Made by a program: the position numbers and the translations under genes. The notes beneath the pieces are model-generated. The model made no database searches, was not told where the DNA came from, and saw nothing but the letters and a program-made list of their open reading frames with translations. A stretch of 64,000 nt of DNA from an uncultured Opitutaceae bacterium. GTDB taxonomy: Bacteria > Verrucomicrobiota > Verrucomicrobiia > Opitutales > Opitutaceae. Shown here piece by piece: positions 51,974-61,363 of this stretch. Within the stretch, counting starts at the first letter, position 1; the number at the start of each line of letters is the position of its first letter. The stretch spans positions 1 to 64,000 of the forward strand of contig CAJBES010000104.1 of the NCBI GenBank assembly GCA_903952145.1, read 5' to 3'.

Positions 51974-53317
51974 CTATTCCTCGGTCGCCAGCAAGGCGAG
52001 CGTCGCCTCGACCATGCGCCGGCCGTTTTCCGGACCGAACAGGGCGTTCGTTGCCTCATATGCGCCACAGGCCGCCGCCTCGGGCGTGGCGATATAGCCC
52101 TGCAGCTCACCGTTCGCGAGCGTGATCACGAAGGTGCTCGGTCTGCCGGCCTTCACCTCGAGGGCATACTCCACAAAGAACTCGCCGGGCCACAGCACGA
52201 ATTGCCAGACGCCGAGTTCGATCAGCTGGATCTCCGCCGGCGTGCAGCCGTGCGCCGCCGCCTCCAGCCGTCCATCCGCGGCCGCACGAGCCAGCGCCAC
52301 CGTTTCCTCCGCCCCAAACCAGTCACACTCGGCCGTGCGCACCGCCGTCCGCGGAGCCTGCGCTGAACGCAGGGACGCAAAGCGCGTCCTCGCCTCGTGC
52401 GCCCGGGCCTCGGCGGCAGCAAGCGGCGGCAGCGTCCGCAGTTGCAGCGCCACCTGGACGCTCCGCGTGCGCAGCGGCAGTGTCCGCGTGAAGACGATGC
52501 CCGGCATCACTCCGGCGATGGACGCCCCGAGCCTTTCCCCGAGTCGCCGGGCCTCGGCAAAGGTGTTCTCCCGGGTGACGTGGCGCGGGCTCTGATTTCC
52601 CGAGGCGCCATTATGGTAGAGAATGGGACAATCCTGCGGCAGCATTCCCTGGGTCCGCAAATACTGCCGGGTAAAATGGGGGAAATCGGCGCTGATCAGC
52701 GTCGAATCCTCGTGCAGCACGGTGGGGTGCATCGCATAGGCCACCATGCAGGCCAGGGGCCGGTGGTCCGCCACCGCCCGCACCACCAGCACCGGAACCT
52801 CAGGATCAGCCGGACCGGCCGGATCGTGGCGGTTCGTGCCCACGCCCTTCGCAGTGGCGACCGCCAGACCCGCCTCGGCGGGTCTGGCGGACCGGACCGC
52901 CGCGCAACCCGCCTCCACCATGCCGTCGGCCACCCGTTGCACGTAATTGGGATCGGCTTTCGGCACCACCGGGTCGGTGCTGTTGCTCAGGCAGTCGGCC
53001 ATCACCGGGCCCGAATGCGTATGGGTTGCCGTGAGGGCAATCGCACCCACGGGCACGCCGGTCTGGAGGCTGATGCGACGGCGCACTTCGTGGGCGAGTT
53101 GTTGCCCGACGAAGATCAGATCGTTCGCGATCAAGAGAACCTGCCCGTCTCCGTGACGCAGGAAAAGTGCCGCCGCTTCCAGCCGGTCGTGCACCCCGGT
53201 GCTGAGGCGCGGCACATGCGGGTAGCCAAAAAGAAAAACACTGGCCTGGGGCGTAAGATCAGCCGTGGCGGCACCCGCCCACAGGGTGGCGGCCGCGGGA
53301 TTGGAGGTGGGCGGCAT
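51974..53317 (-). CDS. Neutral/alkaline ceramidase-family amidase
   Basis: 447-residue protein matching the N-terminal catalytic domain of neutral ceramidases, zinc amidases that split N-acyl bonds. WAGAATADLTPQASVFLFGY (about residues 13-32) is the typical opening; LTATHTHSGPVM (about 95-106) and YAMHPTVLH supply zinc His residues; ILYHNGASGNQSPRH has the catalytic NGxxGD-like turn, here NGASGN. Proteins of this size in sugar loci are cytoplasmic (no signal peptide) and probably act on sugar-like amides, not ceramide. Operon head for the FGGY kinase; divergent from DeoR. Confidence 0.88.
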   Translation of the reverse strand: MPPTSNPAAATLWAGAATADLTPQASVFLFGYPHVPRLSTGVHDRLEAAALFLRHGDGQVLLIANDLIFVGQQLAHEVRRRISLQTGVPVGAIALTATHTHSGPVMADCLSNSTDPVVPKADPNYVQRVADGMVEAGCAAVRSARPAEAGLAVATAKGVGTNRHDPAGPADPEVPVLVVRAVADHRPLACMVAYAMHPTVLHEDSTLISADFPHFTRQYLRTQGMLPQDCPILYHNGASGNQSPRHVTRENTFAEARRLGERLGASIAGVMPGIVFTRTLPLRTRSVQVALQLRTLPPLAAAEARAHEARTRFASLRSAQAPRTAVRTAECDWFGAEETVALARAAADGRLEAAAHGCTPAEIQLIELGVWQFVLWPGEFFVEYALEVKAGRPSTFVITLANGELQGYIATPEAAACGAYEATNALFGPENGRRMVEATLALLATEE

Positions 53318-53351
53318 GGGAGAACTCCCAATCGTGCGGTTCCAGCACCGC

Positions 53352-53400
53352 GTGTAAATGTTATATTTTGTTCTATATTCTATTTATTTGACATCCTAAA
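53352..53400. promoter_or_regulatory. AT-rich divergent promoter/operator
   Basis: The 107-bp gap between the ceramidase-like gene (-) and the DeoR gene (+) contains a sharply AT-rich block with the near-repeats TTATATTTTG and TTCTATATTC, and TTGACA at 53388-53393. A likely control site for both directions, bound by the DeoR protein. Confidence 0.5.
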
Positions 53401-53424
53401 TCATTTTCCTGCCCACTCCCGACC

Positions 53425-54201
53425 GTGAGAAATCTGCCTTCCGCCGCCCGTCAGGCCCAGATCCGCGAACAGTTCGCCGCGCGGCCGGGCGTGTCCGTCT
53501 CGGAGCTGGCGCGCCAATTCGGCGTCTGCGTGATGACGATTCGCCGGGATCTCACGGCACTCGAGGGCAAGTCGCATATTCAGCGCACGCACGGCGGGGC
53601 GGTGCTCACCGAGCGGATGATGCTGGAATTCGACTACCGCGATCGCCGTGGATACCAACGGGCAGCCAAGCAAGCCATCGCGCGGGAAGCCCGGAAGCTT
53701 GTTCAGCCCGGCCAGCGCCTGATCCTCGACACCGGGACCACCACTCTCGAACTCGCCGCTCTGCTGAAGGACGGCAAGGACCTGACCGTCATCACCCCGA
53801 GTCTGGCGGTTGCGTCCGAGTTGCAGCACGCTCCGGGCGTCGAGGTGATTCTCCTCGGCGGTGTCATTCGCCGTGGCAGCCCCGACCTCACCGGCCCCGC
53901 CACTGAGCACTGTCTTGAACTGTTCGCCGCCGACTTTGCCTTCCAGGGCGCCGATGGCATCGGAACCGACGGCGCCATCTACAACTCCGATCTCCGCCTG
54001 GCCCGCGTCGACAAGATCATGCGCCGCGTGGCGGCCAAGTCCTGTGTGCTGGCCGACAGCAAGAAGATCGGCCTGACTGCCCTCGCCCGCAACGGCACGC
54101 TGGCCGACGTCGCCATCTTCATCACCGACACCGCCGCCCCCGCCGCCGCGCTCAGGCGCTTCGCCAAGCTCGGGACCCAGATCATCACCGTCACCCCCTG
54201 A
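53425..54201 (+). CDS. DeoR/GlpR family transcription regulator, GTG start
   Basis: 258-residue regulator. The winged helix VSVSELARQFGVCVMTIRRD (about residues 24-43) with the hallmark SHIQRTHGGAV following is classic DeoR/GlpR; the sensor domain has ILDTGTTTLELAALL (phosphosugar-binding loop) and ADSKKIGLTALA. Such proteins sense phosphorylated sugars. Start is GTG 53425; no ATG fits. It heads the right arm of the locus, 10 bp before the aminotransferase gene. Confidence 0.94.
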   Translation: MRNLPSAARQAQIREQFAARPGVSVSELARQFGVCVMTIRRDLTALEGKSHIQRTHGGAVLTERMMLEFDYRDRRGYQRAAKQAIAREARKLVQPGQRLILDTGTTTLELAALLKDGKDLTVITPSLAVASELQHAPGVEVILLGGVIRRGSPDLTGPATEHCLELFAADFAFQGADGIGTDGAIYNSDLRLARVDKIMRRVAAKSCVLADSKKIGLTALARNGTLADVAIFITDTAAPAAALRRFAKLGTQIITVTP

Positions 54202-54211
54202 ATCCCTTCCC

Positions 54212-55597
54212 ATGAGCACCTCCGTTCCCAACTCCTTCGCCACCCTCGAGTGGGGTCGCGTCGATCTTCAGCGCGTCCCTCACCTGCCGGTGCCACCGCC
54301 CGGGCCGCTTTCCAAGCAATACCACGACCGTTGCACCAAGTATTTCAAGGGCTTGAGTGCACAGGTTAAGCTGTTCCCGGTGTCCTTTGAATCCGGCCAA
54401 GGCTGCGTGCTGAAGGACGTCGATGGCAATGAATACATCGATTTTTCGTCCGGCATCTACGTCACCACGCTCGGCCATTGTCATCCGAAAATTTCCGAAG
54501 CCATCGCCCGGGCTGCGTCGCAGCTGATGAATGCGCATGACTTCACCACGCCGGTTAAAACCGCCCTGATGGAGAAACTGGCGTCCATCCTGCCCGGTGA
54601 CCTGAATGGCTTTCAGCTTTACGATTCCGGCACCACGGCGGTCGAAGCGGGCATGCGGGTGATGCGAGCCGCCACCGGCAAGCATGAGACCGTCAGCTGT
54701 TTTTACGACTATCACGGCAAGACCTACGGAGCAGTTTCATTGGGGCAAATCCGTTCCAGTGTATACGGCGCCACCCGGGCCCCAGGTTCCCATATGGTGC
54801 CACGACCCGACGCCTACCGCCCACTTTGGACCAAAGCGGACGGCACGATCGACACTGATGCCTACATCAGATTCTACGGCGAATACCTCGACAAGGCCAC
54901 CGTGGGTTCAGTCGCCGGCTTTGTGCTTGAACCGATTCAAGGCTGGGGCGGATCCGTAATGCCGCCGGACGACTTTTTCCCCAAGCTGCGCAAATTCTGC
55001 GATGCCCGGAAACTGCTGTTGATGGCGGATGAGGTGCTCACCAGTTGGGGTCGCACCGGCAAGTGGCTGTGCATGGAGCATTGGGGGGTGGTGCCGGATA
55101 TCGTCACCATTGGCAAAGGCTTCGGGAATGGCTTTCCCGTCACCTGCGTGGCGGTGCGTGAGCCTTACAAGGAGAGCTTTGAGTCAATTTCCGCTTCCAG
55201 CAGCTACGGAGGCAATCCGATGGCTTGTGCCGCCGCCTTGGCCTCTACTGAGGTCATCGAGGAAGAGGGGCTGCTCGCTCATGCCGAACACCTGGGCGAG
55301 ATTGCACTGCGCCGCATGCAAAAGATGAAGGCAACGCACAAGATCGTCGGCGACGTCCGCGCCAAGGGCTGTCTCATGGGCATCGAACTTGTCAAGGACC
55401 GCACCACCAAGGAGCCCTTTGACCAGGCTGGCACCCTCGTCTACCAGAAGGCCTTTCGCAAGGGCCTCGCCTGGATCCCCGCCGGCCATATCCTGCGCAT
55501 GAGTCCGCCCATCGTCATGGACGATGCGACCTTGCTCAAGGGCCTTGACCTCATCGACGAGGCCATCGGCGAAACCGCCCAAGAACTCGGCTACTGA
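54212..55597 (+). CDS. Class III aminotransferase
   Basis: 461-residue PLP-dependent omega-aminotransferase (GABA/dialkylglycine type). YIDFSSGIYVTTLGHCHPKI (about residues 75-94) opens the fold, YDSGTTAVEAGMRVMRAATG binds PLP phosphate, LMADEVLTSWGRTG has the pyridine-N Asp, and DIVTIGKGFGNGFP the Schiff-base Lys. It should transfer an amino group from or to an amino sugar or aminocyclitol keto form. Follows the DeoR gene by 10 bp, so it is co-transcribed. A second class III domain occurs in the fusion at 34487. Confidence 0.93.
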   Translation: MSTSVPNSFATLEWGRVDLQRVPHLPVPPPGPLSKQYHDRCTKYFKGLSAQVKLFPVSFESGQGCVLKDVDGNEYIDFSSGIYVTTLGHCHPKISEAIARAASQLMNAHDFTTPVKTALMEKLASILPGDLNGFQLYDSGTTAVEAGMRVMRAATGKHETVSCFYDYHGKTYGAVSLGQIRSSVYGATRAPGSHMVPRPDAYRPLWTKADGTIDTDAYIRFYGEYLDKATVGSVAGFVLEPIQGWGGSVMPPDDFFPKLRKFCDARKLLLMADEVLTSWGRTGKWLCMEHWGVVPDIVTIGKGFGNGFPVTCVAVREPYKESFESISASSSYGGNPMACAAALASTEVIEEEGLLAHAEHLGEIALRRMQKMKATHKIVGDVRAKGCLMGIELVKDRTTKEPFDQAGTLVYQKAFRKGLAWIPAGHILRMSPPIVMDDATLLKGLDLIDEAIGETAQELGY

Positions 55598-55734
55598 AGC
55601 ACCCATCCTGTCCTGCCTGTGAAAACAATAAGCTGTAGCAGCCTTGGTCATGGTCTGATGGGCGGGAATCAGCCAGCACGGTCCAATGTGTCTGGCAGTT
55701 GCATCATCGCTGCCAGCGCGCACACTCCCGGCTT

Positions 55735-57012
55735 GTGAAATCCCTCGACACCAAAATCACCGAAATCCGGGCCAACGCCTCCTCCCGGGCGTTCATCCTG
55801 GCGGACGCCAAGGACGCCGACATGGCGTTTGGCGTGCGAGCGCCCGGCCCACGCACCTACCTCGCGCAGCGCGGTGAGCGCCCGGCGCGATTTTCGCCGG
55901 AAGTCTGGACCCGTGAGGAATTCGGTTACCGCAACCTGCCGGAGTTCCTGGACATCATCCGTGAAGTCACGCACCAGGGCATCGTCGATATTCTGCTGAT
56001 GTCGGCCTATGTGAACGACCAGCTGTCGGTCAAGGAGGGGCTGTTCCGCAATTCACCGGTCACCCCAGCGGCCAGAGCCAATGACACGACGGACGTTTGG
56101 GCCATCCGCCATGGCTGCTACACCCAGGAAAAATCCCACCCATTCCGGAGCGCCAGCATCGACCACATCCAGTGCGGCCAGATCGAGTGCGACCGCACCA
56201 CTGACCAGTTCCCCGGGGCCAACCTCGGGCTCTATTCGATTACTTTTGTCAACCAGCTGGCGCAGGACCGCGAAGCCCTGCGCTGGTTCAAGGAGTTTCG
56301 CGAGGAAGCCGAGCGCAAACACTTCCGCTATTTCCTCGAAGTCTTCGATCCCAATGTGGCCAGCGGGATCCCGCCCGAAAACCTGGGTGAATTCATCAAC
56401 GACAACATCCTCCGCGTGCTCGCCGGAGTGCCGGAGGCCGGCCGGCCCCTCTTCCTGAAGATCGTCTACCATGGACCAAAGGCGATGGAGGAGCTGGCCC
56501 AATACGACCCGAACCTGGTGGTGGGTGTTCTCGGCGGCAGTGCGGGCACAACCTTCGATGCGTTCCGGCTGATCCACGACGCCCAGAAATACGGCGCGCG
56601 CGTCGCCCTCTTTGGCCGCAAAATCAACCAGGCCGAGCACCAGCTCGCCTTTATCGAGATGCTGCGCCGCATCACCGATGGCCTGATCGAACCCGCCGAA
56701 GCTGTCCGGGCCTATCATGGCGAACTGCAAACCAGGAACATCAAACCCAACCGGTCGCTCGAGCAGGACCTCGTGCTCACCGATCAGGCGATGAGCTACG
56801 ACGGTGCGGCCACCCGCCGGTCGCGGGTCGAGATGCGCGACAACCCGCTCGCCAGACCCAAGGCGCCGGCGGCCGAGCAAACCGATTGGCCCACCCGCAC
56901 AGATGGTGCGCCAGATTTTGAACGGATGGACCCGGCCCAACGCCTCGCCTACCACCGCACGCGGCTCGCGCGACAGTTCGGCGAAGCCCGCCGCATTCCA
57001 CGCGATTCATGA
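55735..57012 (+). CDS. Beta/alpha-barrel aldolase-like protein, GTG start
   Basis: 425-residue protein that reads as a barrel with alternating strand and helix: IVDILLMSAYVND, ASIDHIQCGQIECDR, FRYFLEVFDPNVAS, PLFLKIVYHGPKAM and VVGVLGGSAGTTFDAFRLIH. LKIVYHGPKAME resembles the Lys-containing strand of class I aldolases (DeoC/LacD-like), but this is inference. GTG 55735 begins VKSLDTKITEIRANASS, the natural N-terminus; the upstream ATG adds twelve unlike residues. Placed between the aminotransferase and the frameshifted dehydrogenase, it would be the carbon-chain cleaving step. Confidence 0.7.
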   Translation: MKSLDTKITEIRANASSRAFILADAKDADMAFGVRAPGPRTYLAQRGERPARFSPEVWTREEFGYRNLPEFLDIIREVTHQGIVDILLMSAYVNDQLSVKEGLFRNSPVTPAARANDTTDVWAIRHGCYTQEKSHPFRSASIDHIQCGQIECDRTTDQFPGANLGLYSITFVNQLAQDREALRWFKEFREEAERKHFRYFLEVFDPNVASGIPPENLGEFINDNILRVLAGVPEAGRPLFLKIVYHGPKAMEELAQYDPNLVVGVLGGSAGTTFDAFRLIHDAQKYGARVALFGRKINQAEHQLAFIEMLRRITDGLIEPAEAVRAYHGELQTRNIKPNRSLEQDLVLTDQAMSYDGAATRRSRVEMRDNPLARPKAPAAEQTDWPTRTDGAPDFERMDPAQRLAYHRTRLARQFGEARRIPRDS

Positions 57013-57097
57013 ATCCCTCTGCGCCACGACCAGCGACACAGGTTCACGATGTCCCCATAAGCCGCGATCGTTGAGCGGTGCGCCCAAAAGTTTCTTT

Positions 57098-58235
57098 ATG
57101 CTCACCTCTCCTCTCGCTCCCCGCGTCGCCGTCATCGGCGCCGGTCTCATGGGCCGTGAAGTCGCCAGTGCCTTTGGCCGCTGGTTCGTTCTCCTGGACT
57201 GCCCCGTTCGCCCCGAACTCGTCGCCGTGTGCGATGTCAACCCTGCCGCCTTGGCATGGTTCCGCCAGGTGCCTACGGTCAAATACTTCGATACCGATCA
57301 CCGCACCCTCCTCGCCCGTGCCGACATCGACGTCGTTTACGTGGCCGTCCCCCACCATCTCCACGAATCACTCTACTGCGATGTCCTCCGCGCCGGCAAG
57401 GACCTGTTCGCCGAGAAACCCTTCGGCATCGACCTCGCCGCCGCCGGCCGCATCCGGGACGAAGGCGCGAAACGCGGCCGCTTCGTGCGCGTCTCCTCCG
57501 AGTTCCCCTTCCTTCCCGGCGTGCAGCGGGCAATTGCCGCCGCCCGCTCCGGTTCGTTCGGCAAGATCCTGGGCATCCGGAACAGTTTTCTCCATTCCAG
57601 TGACCTCGACCCGGCCAAACCCATCCACTGGAAACGCCAGACCAGGTTCTGCGGTGAGGCCGGCGTCATGAATGATCTCGGCCTCCACGTGGCCCATATC
57701 CCCTTGCGCCTGGGCTGGAAACCCACCCGGCTCTACGCCCAACTCCAGAAGATCTACTCCGAGCGCCCCGACGGCAAGGGTGGCACCACCCCCAGCGACA
57801 CTTGGGACAACGCCACCCTCCACTGCACCGTCGATCTGCCCGGCCAGGCCGGCGTTCCCCTGACTTTGGAGACCAAACGGATGAGTCCTGCAAATATGAA
57901 CACATGGGAGATCGAAATCCTCGGGACCGACAGCGGAGTGCGCTACTCCACCAAAACAACCCAAGACGCTGCTAACCTATTCCCGAGGCAAGGAGCAGGT
58001 TTGGGCCTCGGTCGACCTCGGCTTCGCCATGCCTTTCAAGACCATCACCGGCGGCATTTTTGAGCCCGGTTTCCCCGACATCATCCAGCAGATGTGGGCC
58101 ACCTACCTCACCGAACGCGCCGGCCAACTGGGCGACCGTTTCGGCTGCGCCACGCCCGACGAAGCCGTTGCCCACCACGAACTCTGGGCCGCCGCCCTGC
58201 AAAGCCACACCGAACAACGCGTCGTGGCCCTGTAA
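57098..58235 (+). pseudogene. Gfo/Idh/MocA oxidoreductase with frameshift
   Basis: Residues from RVAVIGAGLMGREVA (GxGxxG loop) through DLFAEKPFGIDLAAA and GEAGVMNDLGLHVAHIPLR read as a normal Gfo/Idh protein up to GVRYSTKTT near 57960. After that the true C-terminus (LLTYSRGKEQVWASVDLG, then MPFKTITGGIFEPGFPD) continues in the +1 frame to TAA 58235. One extra base in the ACAACCC run near 57955-57963 explains it. Read straight, the frame ends at 58063 with unrelated residues. Either a true mutation, a sequencing error, or slippage at the A-rich site. Confidence 0.85.
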
Positions 58236-58417
58236 TTCCAACCGCCAGTGATTCTAGCCCCGCAAGTCTGTCGACTTGAAAACTACCCGCCTCCAAGCCG
58301 CTCCTGGCTGTAACCGTGACTTCATCCCCGCCGGGGCTGAACGCGCCGGGGTGCCAGCCGTCTTCTGGGACGCAGACTTCACCGCCGCCCGCACCCAGGT
58401 CAAAGGTCACTCTGTTT

Positions 58418-59362
58418 ATGAAAAAAAACTCCGGTAAGTTTACGTTCGCTCCGGCGGACTTCATTCCGTTCCGCGACACGAAGGCGATTGCCCGTGTCCG
58501 CAAGATCAAGCGGGAGGACATCACGAAACACCGCAATCCCGACTTCCGCATCACAGTCCTGCCCGACACCGCGATCGAATTCATCTGGATCACGGACATG
58601 TTCTTCCGGATCAAAGCGGCCATGGAGGCCGGTGAGACGTTCGTCATGATCATGCCCAATCCCTGGCCGGGTTACAGCAAGCTCGCCGCCATGCTCAACC
58701 GCGCCCGCATCAACTGCCGGAAGCTGCACACGTTCAACATGGACGAATACGCCGACGAGCAGGGCCGGATCGCGCCCGAGTCGTGGGAATTCGGCTTCGG
58801 CCACGCCTTCAAGAAGTATTTCTGGGCCCAGCTGGAACCCAAGCTCCGCCCGGCGGAAAAGCAGGTGCGAATCTTTACGGACCGGAACCTGAAGGATTAC
58901 GGCAAAATGCTCGCCGATCTCGGCGGCGCCGACATCTGCTACAGCGGCCCGGGCTGGACGGGCCATCTCGCATTTATTGAACCTGACGCCCCCGAGTTTG
59001 CCGGCTCATTGGAGCAATGGAAGCAAATGGGCCCGCGCGTTTGCACGCTCAGCCCGTTCACCATCGCGCAAAATTCCCTCCATGGCTGCTTCGGCATGAG
59101 CGGCGATCTGTGCGCCGTGCCACCCAAGGCGGCCACCATCGGGCCGGCCGAGGTCATAGCGGCCAAGCACCGGATCGACCTGCACACGATTACGGTCGAC
59201 GGCTCCTTCGCCTCCTGGCAGCGCCTGACCACGCGTCTGGTGCTGCATGGTCCCGTGACACCACGCGTGCCGGAGTCGATCCTACAGACGCTCCGCACCG
59301 ATGTCTGGGTGTCGGAGTCGATCGCCGCGAACATCGAGACCCGCTGGGACAAGGGCTATTGA
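58418..59362 (+). CDS. NagB/glucosamine-6-phosphate deaminase-like protein
   Basis: 314-residue NagB-fold isomerase/deaminase. TFNMDEYAD has D109, equal to E. coli NagB D72; SGPGWTGHLAFIEP has H183 and E188 equal to H143 and E148, but the residue equal to catalytic D141 is T181. So three of the four NagB catalytic residues remain. An altered ring-opening or a different substrate is implied. Last gene of the right arm of the DeoR locus, 182 bp after the frameshifted dehydrogenase. ATG at 58418 is preceded by GGTCAC and gives the natural start. Confidence 0.85.
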   Translation: MKKNSGKFTFAPADFIPFRDTKAIARVRKIKREDITKHRNPDFRITVLPDTAIEFIWITDMFFRIKAAMEAGETFVMIMPNPWPGYSKLAAMLNRARINCRKLHTFNMDEYADEQGRIAPESWEFGFGHAFKKYFWAQLEPKLRPAEKQVRIFTDRNLKDYGKMLADLGGADICYSGPGWTGHLAFIEPDAPEFAGSLEQWKQMGPRVCTLSPFTIAQNSLHGCFGMSGDLCAVPPKAATIGPAEVIAAKHRIDLHTITVDGSFASWQRLTTRLVLHGPVTPRVPESILQTLRTDVWVSESIAANIETRWDKGY

Positions 59363-59630
59363 GGTCCCGCAGCGATGCGAGCACGCCACGCGCCCCACGA
59401 AATCCCGTCGGGGCGCGCCGGAAAAGCGGAACTGACGGCGGGAGGCAGAATCACTTTTGGGCATGATCACTGAAGACAAGCTCCCACACCTCACCTGGCT
59501 GGTTCCCGGGGTCCTTTTCTGATGGGGCGATCCAAAACATAGGGCAGCCACAAACGAGCGGCCTCTCTTGGCTTTGCGTCCAAGTAGGCAAAGCCGGCCC
59601 CGAAATGGCCGGCCGCACCGGCCACCGGCC

Positions 59631-61064
59631 TCACCACAGCCCCAAGTTGATCCGCCAGAGGTGCAGGGGTCGGTCCGTGTCGTTGTGCACCACGAGTTCG
59701 TTGTCCCCGGCCCGGAGGAGATCGGGCGCAAAGCGGAAACTGCGGCACTCCTCCCTGCGGGGACGCGCCAACCCGGCCGGCTGGTCCGCATCATAGGTGT
59801 ACTCGAGGAACAGCTCGGGGGCCCGCGCGCGTTGGAAACACTCCAGCGCTTGCCCGTTCAGGGTGGCCCGAACATCCCCGCCGGTTTGCAGCAGCAACCG
59901 CGCCCGCCCGGCCGGTAAGGCCGCAGGTGGCACCCGCAGGGCCACGGTGAACGTCTCCCCCACCGCCAGCGTCACCGGCAGGATCCCCGGCAGGTCCACA
60001 TCCTTGCGCCACCGCCGTTGCGTCACGGAAAAGAGCAGCGGTTTGCGGCAGGCTGTCGCGGGATCCCCGATCCCCGCAATCATGCCGGCATATACCTCCT
60101 GGTTCAAGCCACGGCCGGTGAGGGGGAAGTTGAACATGCTGATGCCATCGGCCCCGGACTCGTAAAGCCCGGTGCAAAGCCCGCGCACGGACTCGGCGCT
60201 CTGCCACTGAAACCCGTGCAGCCCCTCAATCGTCGCGTAGATCGGCACGGCATGCGCGCCCATCGCCGCCCGCATTTCCGCGATCGGCATGAAGTAGTCG
60301 GAGGTGAGAAACGCTCCCGCCGTCACGGCATCCACCAAGCCGAGCCGCGTCCACTCCACCACCTCGGTGCCGAGAACCCGGCAGCCGGCCAGTGAAGTCG
60401 GCACCCGGGCAAAGAGTTTGATGCCCTTCGCGTTGGTCATGGCGCGGATCTCCGCCATGAACCGGGTCAGGTGATCGCGTTTCGCCCAGACCTCCTGCGG
60501 CGTGCCGGACAGGTGCCGGGGAAAGCGCATCCAATCGAGCTGGATCCCGTCCATCTGATAGTTCGCCAGCACTTCCGCAAAATACCTGACGAAATACGGC
60601 GGCACCGCCGGATGGGAGTAATCCAACGCAAAGTTCATGTTGTCGTGGTCCCCGCGGTCGATCGCGGCCTGGTCCACGATGCAGTCGGGTTGCTGTTCGC
60701 GCACCATGGGAAGATTCCAGCCGTCGGCGTCCTCCGGGTTGTGCACATCGTTCATGCGAAAGGTAACAAAGGTCTCCTTCCCCGACGCCCGCAGCCGGCC
60801 CAGGTAGTAGCCAAAGGGATCGTTCCCCTTGGCGTGTTCCTTGACGAGCTGCCGGCAGCGCGGGTCCACCTTGCCCACCTTGGTCGGATAATAGAAGCGC
60901 CCCGCGCCACAGCACAGCAGGTAGGTGGAAACATTCGGCGGACAATCCTCCACCGCCTCGTCGATGTCCTTGGTGTAGTCCTCGCCCAGCTGGCTGAAGA
61001 CGTTGTGCCCGTCATCGTCGAGCAGGATGCGAGGCTCGTTCAGGCGGCGGAAAGAGGGATGCAT
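59631..61064 (-). CDS. TIM-barrel glycosidase-like protein, relative of 24944
   Basis: 477-residue barrel protein with C-terminal beta domain. Barrel landmarks: STYLLCCGAGRFYYP, ETFVTFRMNDVHNP, YQMDGIQLDWMRFPRHL (acidic pair), KLFARVPTSLAGC, AGAFLTSDYFMP and DGISMFNFPLTGRG. The beta domain (from about residue 370) has LLLQTGGDVRATLNG and DNELVVHNDTDRPLHLW. Same design as the 24944 protein but about 100 residues shorter. No signal peptide. ATG at 61062-61064 fits the N-terminus. Confidence 0.65.
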   Translation of the reverse strand: MHPSFRRLNEPRILLDDDGHNVFSQLGEDYTKDIDEAVEDCPPNVSTYLLCCGAGRFYYPTKVGKVDPRCRQLVKEHAKGNDPFGYYLGRLRASGKETFVTFRMNDVHNPEDADGWNLPMVREQQPDCIVDQAAIDRGDHDNMNFALDYSHPAVPPYFVRYFAEVLANYQMDGIQLDWMRFPRHLSGTPQEVWAKRDHLTRFMAEIRAMTNAKGIKLFARVPTSLAGCRVLGTEVVEWTRLGLVDAVTAGAFLTSDYFMPIAEMRAAMGAHAVPIYATIEGLHGFQWQSAESVRGLCTGLYESGADGISMFNFPLTGRGLNQEVYAGMIAGIGDPATACRKPLLFSVTQRRWRKDVDLPGILPVTLAVGETFTVALRVPPAALPAGRARLLLQTGGDVRATLNGQALECFQRARAPELFLEYTYDADQPAGLARPRREECRSFRFAPDLLRAGDNELVVHNDTDRPLHLWRINLGLW

Positions 61065-61263
61065 AAGTGGGATCGGAAAATGACGGCGGATCGGGGAAAC
61101 AGCCAACCAGCCTGACCGTCGCGTTCCTCAGGACGAGCTATTCATTATGCTTTCAGCCATTGCGTGCCGTGGCGCGCCAGGTCATGCCGTTGAGCCAGCC
61201 GGCACCAGTGCCGCTGCCCTTGCGTGAGCATGACTCATCACCCGAACCCACCCGACCGCGTCC

Positions 61264-61353
61264 ATGAACCCGCCCGATCGAATTCGTCGCCACTTGGCTG
61301 ATGCGCAATTGGAGCAATTAAAGGCGTTTTTCACCGCACTGGGCTTGGCCTGA
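61264..61353 (+). CDS. Possible 29-residue small protein
   Basis: ATG 61264 to TGA: MNPPDRIRRHLADAQLEQLK and nine more residues, an amphipathic helix. It ends 10 bp before the BadF-type gene, so it could be a leader peptide or a chance frame. Low confidence. Confidence 0.25.
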   Translation: MNPPDRIRRHLADAQLEQLKAFFTALGLA

Positions 61354-61363
61354 TCAATTTCTC

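Noticed and set aside
54761-54766. Fifth GTATAC site
   Set aside because: Lies inside the aminotransferase coding sequence, so it was not counted as an operator.
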